Source: Phycisphaerae bacterium (GTDB lineage: Bacteria; Planctomycetota; Phycisphaerae; WQYP01). Taken from it: 10,821 nucleotides of DNA. The position numbers and the translations under genes were made by a program. Below, piece by piece: positions 1 through 5,949 of this stretch. The stretch is from positions 1 through 10,821 of the forward strand of contig JABEVA010000271.1 of the NCBI GenBank assembly GCA_013044065.1. The letters run 5' to 3'. Under the pieces are notes generated by a model that saw only the letters and a program-made list of their open reading frames with translations, did no database searches and had not been told where the DNA came from. The number at the start of each line of letters is the position of its first letter. Position 1 is the stretch's first letter.

Positions 1-95
1 CTATACACGTATCCAGATCAGCCGAAAGTTGCCGCCAGAAAAAGCATCACCCATTTGCGTAAGGTGATGGCGTAGTGCCACCACAGCCAGTTTGG

Positions 96-2156
96 CTAGG
101 AAGTAGTTTCATGGAAGGTGATATGGGCATGCGGGTCTCCGTGGCGGGCGAGCAGCCGCGCCGGCTTGCCATGTACGAAAATTCGTTCCACCTCGATGGC
201 TTCCCAGCCTTCCGGCAGACAAATCGGCGTTTGACACCATGTGTCCGGTCCGCCGGAGCCAAGTTGTAGGCCGGTCAGTCCGTAGAGCAAGGCAGTGATA
301 AATCCGCCGTGATTGGCCATATAAGTGGTAGCGGGCGGAGCCTGGTCGGTTGTTATATGACTGAGTTGTTCCACACACTGATGGTAAGGCTCAACCACAT
401 AGTCGGCAAAGCCAGCCTGAAACAATTCCAAGGAACGTTTGCGGTCGCCTAGTCGTGCGGCATAAACGCCGTAAAATGTCGGCAACATCGGAAAGCCAAT
501 AAATGAATCGGCGTAATCCAGATAAAATTGATAGGTGGCTTTTTCAATGTGCGGTTCCGGCCGGTAGGTCAACGGAAAAAATGCGGCCAGAATTTCCGGG
601 TTGCACGGCCCCTTGGGGCAACGGTAGTTATCATGATTGGCAATCACGCCGGTTTGTGCGTCTAAAGGCAGAACCATGTTATTGGCGATCTCGGCCCAGA
701 TTTGTGGCACTGCCCGCCCCAGCCGTTCGCCCATGGCGATGGTCTGGCGCAGCACCACGATTGCGGCAGCGTTGGTATAGGCGTTGTTGTGGACATTTTC
801 TACGCCTTCATCAATGCCCGTAACATGTTCAATTTCGTAGCCACGGGCTGTTTTAATGACGCGGCCGACAATCCATTCCGCTACGCCCTTGAGCACAGGC
901 CACGCTTTTTCCCGGATGAACTCTTCATCATTACCGGCATGGGCACATTGGGCAAAGGCAAAGGCTACATCCAGATTAATATGCTGCTCCGGGAATATAG
1001 CCATGGCCCAGGCGGGCATAACCTCTCCGCCGTGAACCGCGCTGGTCCAAGGAAATTGGAGGCCGGGGTACCCGTGGAGCGCCGCGTTGTTGCGTGCCGC
1101 GGGTAGCAGTCGGGTGCGGTAATCCAACAGGGCTTGGGCTGCTGCCGGAGCGGTCAGCAAAATGGGTGGAAAGACAAAGGTTTCGCAATCCCAGAACACT
1201 CCGCCAAGATAATTCTGCCAGCGGGAAAGTCCCCATGCCGGAACGCTGCACGGAGTGGAGGCGTGAACGGTGCTGTGAAGGTAAAAATAGGATGCATCCG
1301 TGATCGTTTGCCAATGCTGCGATGCTCCAACGAGCCGAACGCGACCTTTCCAGATTTGGGTCCAGGCCTGTCTATTTTCCATTCGCAGTTTTTCAAACCC
1401 GCGATGGAGGGCCAACCCCACCAGCCGCACCGCCTCGCGATGCGGCTCCTGATGCATCAGGCCCGGAATCAGGCATCCAATTTGCCGCAGCGCATAGCTC
1501 TTCCCCGGTTCCGCCGGGATGCTGTATTCGCTGCGCAGCGCGTTGGTATGTCCCCACAGATCTTTTACCACCGGAGGGGGTGTTTCCATTCCAATACAAT
1601 CGCTGCTGTAGGCGGTACCGCAGAGGCCGATTCCGCCGGCGCTTTGCCACAGCATGGCTCCATCCGCCACGCGCCACCGTACATTGATGGTATCGCGATG
1701 CAAACAACGGCCAGGCAGGCCCGTCGGATCGATGGTAGCCCGAAGAATGAGGTTGCAGGGGAGATCGGCTTCCACCCGGAGCTCCTGGAGTACCAGGGTG
1801 GGCATGCTGCGGCTGCAAAAGGTGACCATATTGATCCGGACCGTGGTGTGGTTGACACGAAAGTCAAATTGCGTCGTGAGTTCACCGTCGGTGAAGTCAT
1901 AACTTTGGCGGTGAAAAACCACAAGATCCGGGCGTTGTGAAAGCCAGAGTCCGTTGATGTTGATGTCCGCGCCAAGCGGGTATGGGGCGGGGGCGATAGC
2001 TTCAACGGCTTCCGCATCATGGAGACCGTAAAAACCATTCAGCAAGGCAGTGGCATGGAGCAACGGTATTTTTCCGATGCGGAGGCCAACAATGCCGTTG
2101 GCCAGATAAGCCGGTGGGAAATCCGGGCGATAGTCGGTGATGGTATGGGTATGCAT
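96..2156 (-). CDS. GH65-type glycoside hydrolase (ATHL1 / kojibiose-phosphorylase-like clan), cytoplasmic
   Basis: A 686-residue protein with the layout of glycoside hydrolase family 65: an N-terminal beta-sandwich (about residues 1-260), a linker, then an (alpha/alpha)6 catalytic barrel. Seen directly: the barrel-entry motif FWDCETF (W322, D323, E325), the following LLDYRTRLLPAARNNA and FPWTSA segments, and the GIDEGVENVHNNAYTN block whose E450 aligns with the family's catalytic acid. In phosphorylases the phosphate is held by a GIHxxSxGG-like loop near the C-terminus; here the matching place reads TTYMANHGG (H616), so the phosphate site looks lost. This suggests a hydrolase of the human ATHL1 (PGGHG) kind; E589 or E596 could be the second carboxylate (inference). 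There is no signal peptide, so it should act in the cytoplasm; the substrate is unknown. ATG start with GGAGA seven bases upstream. It lies 132 bases downstream of lepB with its own -10-like box, so it is probably a separate unit. A phosphorylase remains possible but less likely. Confidence 0.85.
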   Translation of the reverse strand: MHTHTITDYRPDFPPAYLANGIVGLRIGKIPLLHATALLNGFYGLHDAEAVEAIAPAPYPLGADININGLWLSQRPDLVVFHRQSYDFTDGELTTQFDFRVNHTTVRINMVTFCSRSMPTLVLQELRVEADLPCNLILRATIDPTGLPGRCLHRDTINVRWRVADGAMLWQSAGGIGLCGTAYSSDCIGMETPPPVVKDLWGHTNALRSEYSIPAEPGKSYALRQIGCLIPGLMHQEPHREAVRLVGLALHRGFEKLRMENRQAWTQIWKGRVRLVGASQHWQTITDASYFYLHSTVHASTPCSVPAWGLSRWQNYLGGVFWDCETFVFPPILLTAPAAAQALLDYRTRLLPAARNNAALHGYPGLQFPWTSAVHGGEVMPAWAMAIFPEQHINLDVAFAFAQCAHAGNDEEFIREKAWPVLKGVAEWIVGRVIKTARGYEIEHVTGIDEGVENVHNNAYTNAAAIVVLRQTIAMGERLGRAVPQIWAEIANNMVLPLDAQTGVIANHDNYRCPKGPCNPEILAAFFPLTYRPEPHIEKATYQFYLDYADSFIGFPMLPTFYGVYAARLGDRKRSLELFQAGFADYVVEPYHQCVEQLSHITTDQAPPATTYMANHGGFITALLYGLTGLQLGSGGPDTWCQTPICLPEGWEAIEVERIFVHGKPARLLARHGDPHAHITFHETTS

Positions 2157-2182
2157 CGTGAGTCTCCGTTACCGACCACACC

Positions 2183-2188
2183 ACTATA
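2183..2188 (-). promoter_or_regulatory. Possible -10 box for the GH65 gene
   Basis: On the minus strand this reads TATAGT, five of six matches to TATAAT. It would start a transcript near 2176, giving a leader of about 20 bases with the GGAGA ribosome site at 2164-2168. No good -35 box sits at the usual distance (TTGTGG is 20 bases away), so this is only a candidate. Confidence 0.3.
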
Positions 2189-2239
2189 ACGAGTTTTCCG
2201 GACAAGAACCACAAAGGAACCTGCATCGTGAGCCGATAT

Positions 2240-2262
2240 GGGTAACTAAAGATGGATTACCC
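2240..2262 (-). other. Hairpin between lepB and the GH65 gene
   Basis: GGGTAA at 2240-2245 pairs perfectly with TTACCC at 2257-2262 around an 11-base loop. It lies 27 bases past the lepB stop codon on the minus strand. No T-run follows on either strand, so it is not a classic intrinsic terminator, though it may mark the 3' end of the lpd-lepB transcript. A NotI palindrome lies just beside it at 2267-2274. Confidence 0.3.
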
Positions 2263-2288
2263 TTGGGCGGCCGCTCGTGACGCTACAA

Positions 2289-4109
2289 TCAGCGTGTTAA
2301 TCGCATTTTTCCAACATTTGGAATCAGGGGCCAGCCGTGGCCATCAAAAAGCCGAAAGCCAGCCGGCCAATAAACCATAAAAGCCTTCCCCAGAATATAG
2401 CGTTGCGGTACCACGCCGATGGGCAAATGGAGGTCGGCCAAGGCCGGATCCACGCGGTCCCACACCCGGCCATCCGCGCTGTAGGCGGAATTATCGCCCA
2501 TCATAAAATACTCACCGGAGCGAAGTTTCAGTGGATGCCCCGCCGTGGCGGTTCCTGGTCCCAGATCACTGCCTTCGGAATTTTCAACATGAGCTTGAGT
2601 GTAGTAAATATCGCGCATCAGATTCAAGTGCCGCAGAGTGCACACACCCGTCACATTCACAAATACCCTGGGAATTTCGCGTCCATATTGGATCTGATAA
2701 TCACGAAACTTCAAGGCCTGGCGCACCGTCCATCGTGGTGTGTACTGCAGCACCAGACGATGGTTAAACCAAAAACGAATCTGGTGATCGATGTTGCTCA
2801 TGCTTACGGCGTAGGGGGTACCAGGATGCAGCGGCGGAATCTTTTTTATAAAGTCCAGTCGGCCGGGGTTCACCGGAACAAACGCCTTGCGGGCGGGAAT
2901 CCACTGTTTCAAACCGAGTTTTCCATCGTGGCTCAGTGCTACCTTGTAACGGTTGGACCTTGTGCCAACCACCAGACTGATCGCGCTAAAAGGACTCGTC
3001 GCTTGCCAGATTGCGGAAACGTACAAATCACCGACCAGATGATTTTCCTGATGCCGGGGAAACGTGGCGTCATAGCCCTCGCCATTTAAGAGGTAATGCC
3101 CACGTTGCTGAAATGAAAGTTCGCCGCGACGGGCTGGATTCACTGCGGCAAACCGTATGACTGGACCTCCTGTATCCCAATGGCCGCCGTACATTCCCTG
3201 CCGCACCGCAATCCAGGGACTGGTCCAAACGCGACCATTGCGGCGCGTTTTGCCGGCATCGCGTGGGTAAAAGTCGTTGTCGTACACCAATTGCAGCATG
3301 GCTTTTTCAACCGTGGGCGGTTTGTGGGCAATGATGCCGTCAATGAAGACGTTTCCGCCGACAATTTCCACGGTATTATGGGGCAATCCGACCAACCGCT
3401 TGATGTAGTTTTGTCGACCATTGAGCGGTTCCTTGAACACCACAATATCCCATCGCCTGGGCGGATCAAACCAGTAAAGATATTTCATAACCAATATGCG
3501 ATCGCCATTGCAGGCATAAGGAAAATAGAGATCCTGATAGCCGTTTTGTACCTGTATCCGGCGGCGAATGACGGGTTGGTCCGGCAAACTGGTCACTGGA
3601 ATGGGAAAATGGCAGTTGGGGCAGGTGATATAAGCCGGGCTGCTGATGGCATAGGGATCGGTGAGTTCTCCATTGGGCATGTTGGCCATGCCCTCTTGAG
3701 TCTGGCCATCAGCCGGGTTGTACTGTCGCACCCACTGCTGTTCCACATTGGCATTGGCATCGAAGACCCAGCCGCACTGTGGGCATATCACTCGAAAGTG
3801 GGCACCGTTGAGCGTGGGAGCCATGGATCCCGTCGGAATAACGTACGCTTCCACCATAAAGGTGCGGAAGGTAAAGGCCAAAATAAGCGCTAAGATGACC
3901 GCTTCCAGAATATCCCGGACCGAGCCAGCCTTAGCGGAGCCTGTCGGGTGACGGTGAGCATCTTCGCCGGGCGTGGCCGCAGGGGTGGAACGATCCACTG
4001 ATGCTGCGCCCGGGTTGGGGGTCATGGCTGGACCAGGCGTAACAGGCCCGCTGGTATTTCCGGCGGTGCTGTGCGGACGATTCAGCAATGGATTATCTTC
4101 GGATGGCAA
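2289..4109 (-). CDS. lepB: Signal peptidase I with zinc-ribbon and large beta-rich insertions
   Basis: Membrane serine protease (S26 family) that cuts signal peptides from exported proteins. A Pro/Thr/Ala-rich cytoplasmic tail (about 1-62) leads into one membrane segment (about 66-84). Catalytic Ser95 lies in PTGSM (box B) and general base Lys237 in NYIKRLVGLP (box D). Box E is GDNSAYSADGRVW (538-550), keeping Ser544, Asp546 and Arg548 but with Gly for the usual Ser at 547. Two insertions make it 606 residues against about 250-330 for ordinary LepB. The first, between boxes B and D, carries CPQC (C109/C112) and CPNC (C163/C166), a likely zinc ribbon. The second, about 268-528 between boxes D and E, is beta-rich and Trp/Tyr-rich, and its core (about 359-505) resembles a concanavalin-like sandwich (inference). 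The start is TTG, supported by AAGGAG six bases upstream; no better start keeps the membrane segment. It follows lpd by 24 bases, so the two are probably co-transcribed. Confidence 0.92.
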   Translation of the reverse strand: MPSEDNPLLNRPHSTAGNTSGPVTPGPAMTPNPGAASVDRSTPAATPGEDAHRHPTGSAKAGSVRDILEAVILALILAFTFRTFMVEAYVIPTGSMAPTLNGAHFRVICPQCGWVFDANANVEQQWVRQYNPADGQTQEGMANMPNGELTDPYAISSPAYITCPNCHFPIPVTSLPDQPVIRRRIQVQNGYQDLYFPYACNGDRILVMKYLYWFDPPRRWDIVVFKEPLNGRQNYIKRLVGLPHNTVEIVGGNVFIDGIIAHKPPTVEKAMLQLVYDNDFYPRDAGKTRRNGRVWTSPWIAVRQGMYGGHWDTGGPVIRFAAVNPARRGELSFQQRGHYLLNGEGYDATFPRHQENHLVGDLYVSAIWQATSPFSAISLVVGTRSNRYKVALSHDGKLGLKQWIPARKAFVPVNPGRLDFIKKIPPLHPGTPYAVSMSNIDHQIRFWFNHRLVLQYTPRWTVRQALKFRDYQIQYGREIPRVFVNVTGVCTLRHLNLMRDIYYTQAHVENSEGSDLGPGTATAGHPLKLRSGEYFMMGDNSAYSADGRVWDRVDPALADLHLPIGVVPQRYILGKAFMVYWPAGFRLFDGHGWPLIPNVGKMRLTR

Positions 4110-4115
4110 TCAAAG

Positions 4116-4121
4116 CTCCTT
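4116..4121 (-). promoter_or_regulatory. Ribosome binding site fixing the TTG start of lepB
   Basis: The minus strand reads AAGGAG six bases before the TTG at 4109-4107. A full Shine-Dalgarno at ideal spacing is the main argument for a TTG start here. It lies inside the 24-base gap after the lpd stop codon. Confidence 0.75.
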
Positions 4122-4133
4122 AGTTTGGGCATT

Positions 4134-5537
4134 TTAATGGCCCAGGCCCGATGCGGCCATCGCCGCATCCATGACCGCCTCGGACATCGTGGGATGAGCA
4201 TGAATGGTTTGCGCGATTTCCTCCCTGGTGGCCTCCAGGCGCTTGGCCAACACCAATTCTTGCAGCATTTCTGTGGCCTCAGCGCCAAGAATATGGCCGC
4301 CCAGAAGTTCCCCGTATTTTTTGTCGAAAATCAACTTCACAAATCCATCCGTCTCTCCCAACGCGACCGCTTTGCCATTGTTGGCGAAATTGTACCGGCC
4401 AATCTCATAGTCAATTCCCTTTTCCTGGCATTGCCTTTCCGTCCAGCCGACGCTGGCCACCTGTGGATAACAATACGTGCATCCTGGAATCAAGCTGTAG
4501 TCCATCTCGCGTTGGCTTACGTTAAACATGCGTTCCACGGCAATAGTGGCTTCCAAACTTGCCACATGGGCCAGCCAGGGCGGCCCGATGACATCTCCGG
4601 CGGCATAAACACCGGGCACAGATGTCTGGAAGGTTTTATCCACCTTGATCGCGCCTTTTTCAATTCGCGGTGTGGTCGCGGGGGCAAAAAGATTATCCAC
4701 ATTGCCAGTCACGCCTACCGCCACCAGTACCACGTCCGCTTCCACCGTGTTGCTCTTTTGGGTCGCCTGATCAAGAATCGTCAGCTTGGCTCCCTTGTCC
4801 GTCAGCTCCACCTTTTCAGTTCGCGTATTGGTTTTAATGTCAATTCCGCGTTGAGTGAAAATAGTTTGCAGCCGCGAACTCACATCCGCATCTTCAATGG
4901 GTAAAATTGCGGGCAGCATTTCAATTAGGGTGACCTGGGTGCCAAACGCGTTATAAATATAGGCAAATTCCACGCCTATAGCACCCGCTCCGATAATGGC
5001 CATACGTTTGGGAATGGTCGGCAGTGTCATCGCCTCGCGACTGGTGATGATACGCTGGCCATCGGTTTTAATTCCGGGCAATTCGCGGCTGCGGGCACCT
5101 GTGCAGATAAGAATTTTATCAGCCGAAATGGTGTCGGCGACCTTGCCATCGGCCGATCGCACCTCCACCGTGTTGGAAGCAGCCACAAAACCAGTACCGA
5201 TAAAGCGACTGACCTTATTTTTTTTGAATAAGAATTCGATACCCTTGCTAAGTGTGTCGGCACAGCCCCGGCTGCGCTGCACAACTTTGCCCCATTGCAG
5301 TTTAGCCGTCTCCACGGCTATGCCGTAAACCGGCGCGGTATGTTGGAGCGAACTGAAAAAATGGGCATCCTGAATAAGGGCTTTGGTTGGAATGCAGCCC
5401 CAGTTCAAGCAAATTCCGCCCAGTTCGGCGCGTTCCACACACGCTACAGACTTTCCTAATTGGGCTGCGCGCACGGCAGCCACATACCCACCCGGGCCCG
5501 AACCTATAATGACCAGATCAAATTTTGTTTTCGACAC
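4134..5537 (-). CDS. lpd: Dihydrolipoamide dehydrogenase (E3 subunit)
   Basis: FAD-dependent pyridine nucleotide-disulfide oxidoreductase that reoxidises protein-bound dihydrolipoamide with NAD+ in 2-oxo-acid dehydrogenase and glycine cleavage complexes; cytoplasmic, acting as a dimer. Numbering from the GTG start (467 residues, normal for the family): FAD-binding GSGPGG at 12-17, the redox disulfide C43/C48 in GGICLNWGCIPTK, the second dinucleotide motif IIGAGAIGVEFA, the FAD-contact segment YAAGDV, and the C-terminal HAHPTMSE with catalytic His448 and Glu453. All key residues are present. The frame also allows TTG at 5543, but the AGGAG directly touches that codon; the GTG at 5537 is six bases from it, so I prefer GTG. 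No E1 or E2 genes are in the window, so it probably serves complexes encoded elsewhere. It is the first gene of an lpd-lepB unit, transcribed divergently from prfC. Confident. Confidence 0.95.
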   Translation of the reverse strand: MSKTKFDLVIIGSGPGGYVAAVRAAQLGKSVACVERAELGGICLNWGCIPTKALIQDAHFFSSLQHTAPVYGIAVETAKLQWGKVVQRSRGCADTLSKGIEFLFKKNKVSRFIGTGFVAASNTVEVRSADGKVADTISADKILICTGARSRELPGIKTDGQRIITSREAMTLPTIPKRMAIIGAGAIGVEFAYIYNAFGTQVTLIEMLPAILPIEDADVSSRLQTIFTQRGIDIKTNTRTEKVELTDKGAKLTILDQATQKSNTVEADVVLVAVGVTGNVDNLFAPATTPRIEKGAIKVDKTFQTSVPGVYAAGDVIGPPWLAHVASLEATIAVERMFNVSQREMDYSLIPGCTYCYPQVASVGWTERQCQEKGIDYEIGRYNFANNGKAVALGETDGFVKLIFDKKYGELLGGHILGAEATEMLQELVLAKRLEATREEIAQTIHAHPTMSEAVMDAAMAASGLGH

Positions 5538-5543
5538 GCCCAA

Positions 5544-5549
5544 CTCCTG
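5544..5549 (-). promoter_or_regulatory. Ribosome binding site favouring the GTG start of lpd
   Basis: The minus strand reads CAGGAG, ending right before TTG (5543-5541). The spacing to that TTG is zero, too short for initiation, whereas the in-frame GTG at 5537-5535 is six bases away. This decides for the GTG start and a protein two residues shorter. Confidence 0.65.
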
Positions 5550-5579
5550 CTTTTACGGCAACGATGCCGACTAGAGTGG

Positions 5580-5607
5580 ATTGTATGCGATGCCCCGTTC
5601 CTGGCAA
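5580..5607 (-). promoter_or_regulatory. Promoter of the lpd-lepB unit (sigma70-like)
   Basis: On the minus strand the -35 box is TTGCCA (5607-5602, 5/6 of consensus) and the -10 box TACAAT (5585-5580, 5/6), separated by 16 bases. Transcription would begin near 5573, about 25 bases before the lpd ribosome site. This is the best promoter in the window. Confidence 0.5.
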
Positions 5608-5804
5608 CCGCGCCGTTGGCCCGGCGATTGACTTTTTAGCGTGGCACGCCGAAAATTGAGTTTGCAACGGTCAGCCGTGAATAAAAATCTGCGTGGCCCA
5701 GTTGCATGAAGCATCCGCGGTGGCGGGGCGGCGTGAAAAGGCTGGGGTGCCGCGGTAAGAGTCTGGACCAGGGGAGGGAATTAAGGAATTTGATGCGTCA
5801 TCCT

Positions 5805-5832
5805 TTGTCATTGCCAAGTCCACCTGGATAGT
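5805..5832 (+). promoter_or_regulatory. Candidate promoter for prfC
   Basis: TTGTCA at 5805-5810 (5/6 of the -35 consensus), a 16-base spacer, then GATAGT at 5827-5832 (4/6 of the -10). Transcription would start near 5839 and leave a leader of about 110 bases that contains both hairpins described below. The -10 is mediocre, so this is tentative. Confidence 0.3.
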
Positions 5833-5840
5833 TTCTCAAG

Positions 5841-5866
5841 ATCAACGGGCGTGGTGTAGCCTTGAT
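5841..5866 (+). other. Leader hairpin 1 upstream of prfC
   Basis: ATCAA (5841-5845) pairs with TTGAT (5862-5866), continued inward by GGC (5848-5850) with GCC (5859-5861) across a two-base bulge, with an eight-base loop. An alternative pairing, TCAAG (5836-5840) with CTTGA (5861-5865), would exclude part of this stem, so two registers compete. It overlaps the ATG of the mini-ORF at 5865. Confidence 0.3.
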
Positions 5867-5885
5867 GCGCTGCGCGGATAACGTT

Positions 5886-5910
5886 TGGGGGCGGCGATAC
5901 GCCTCCCCCA
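5886..5910 (+). other. Strong GC-rich leader hairpin upstream of prfC
   Basis: TGGGGG (5886-5891) pairs with CCCCCA (5905-5910) and GGCG (5893-5896) with CGCC (5900-5903). Only one C/T mismatch interrupts the stem, and the loop is ATA. That gives ten base pairs, eight of them G-C in the two arms together, ending 39 bases before the prfC start codon. No T-run follows on either strand, so it is not an ordinary intrinsic terminator. It is either a 5' UTR structure affecting prfC expression or an incidental stem. Confidence 0.5.
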
Positions 5911-5949
5911 CGGTGGTGTAAGTGCAATTCCCTGAAGAAAGCGCCGATT

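Larger units (their letters stand above)
5544..5949. other. Divergent intergenic region lpd / prfC (406 bases)
   Basis: No convincing protein gene lies here. It holds a good minus-strand promoter for lpd (5580-5607), a weaker plus-strand promoter candidate for prfC (5805-5832) and a leader with two hairpins (5841-5866 and 5886-5910), the second inside an 18-codon mini-ORF. The part from about 5640 to 5800 is GC-rich, with some A-runs (e.g. around 5690), and I see no further defined element there. A TTGACT at 5628-5633 with a poor -10 (GAAAAT) is a second, weak plus-strand promoter possibility. Confidence 0.6.

Noticed and set aside
1..75. Plus-strand frame open from the left edge to TAG at 73-75, possibly the C-terminus of a convergent gene (ends THLRKVMA)
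   Set aside because: Only 24 codons are visible with no motif; all plus frames are open for 60-75 bases here, so it cannot be supported.
1..95. Possible start of a further minus-strand gene left of the GH65 gene
   Set aside because: The ATGs at 54 and 47 reach stops within the window and have no ribosome site; nothing supportable is seen in these 95 bases.
1134..1940. 268-codon plus-strand open frame opposite the GH65 gene
   Set aside because: It is antisense to a well-recognised gene and its product is low-complexity, Arg/Pro/Gln-rich with no family pattern.
2267..2274. GCGGCCGC palindrome between lepB and the GH65 gene
   Set aside because: A single NotI-type palindrome in GC-rich DNA; no sign of a cloning junction or protein operator.
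2337..3089. 250-codon plus-strand open frame opposite lepB (with another at 3180-3893)
   Set aside because: Both are antisense shadows; the minus strand carries intact LepB active-site motifs on either side and within, and the plus-strand translations look random.
4071..4904. 277-codon plus-strand open frame opposite lpd
   Set aside because: It runs across the lepB/lpd junction and is antisense to clear lpd motifs; no recognisable protein.
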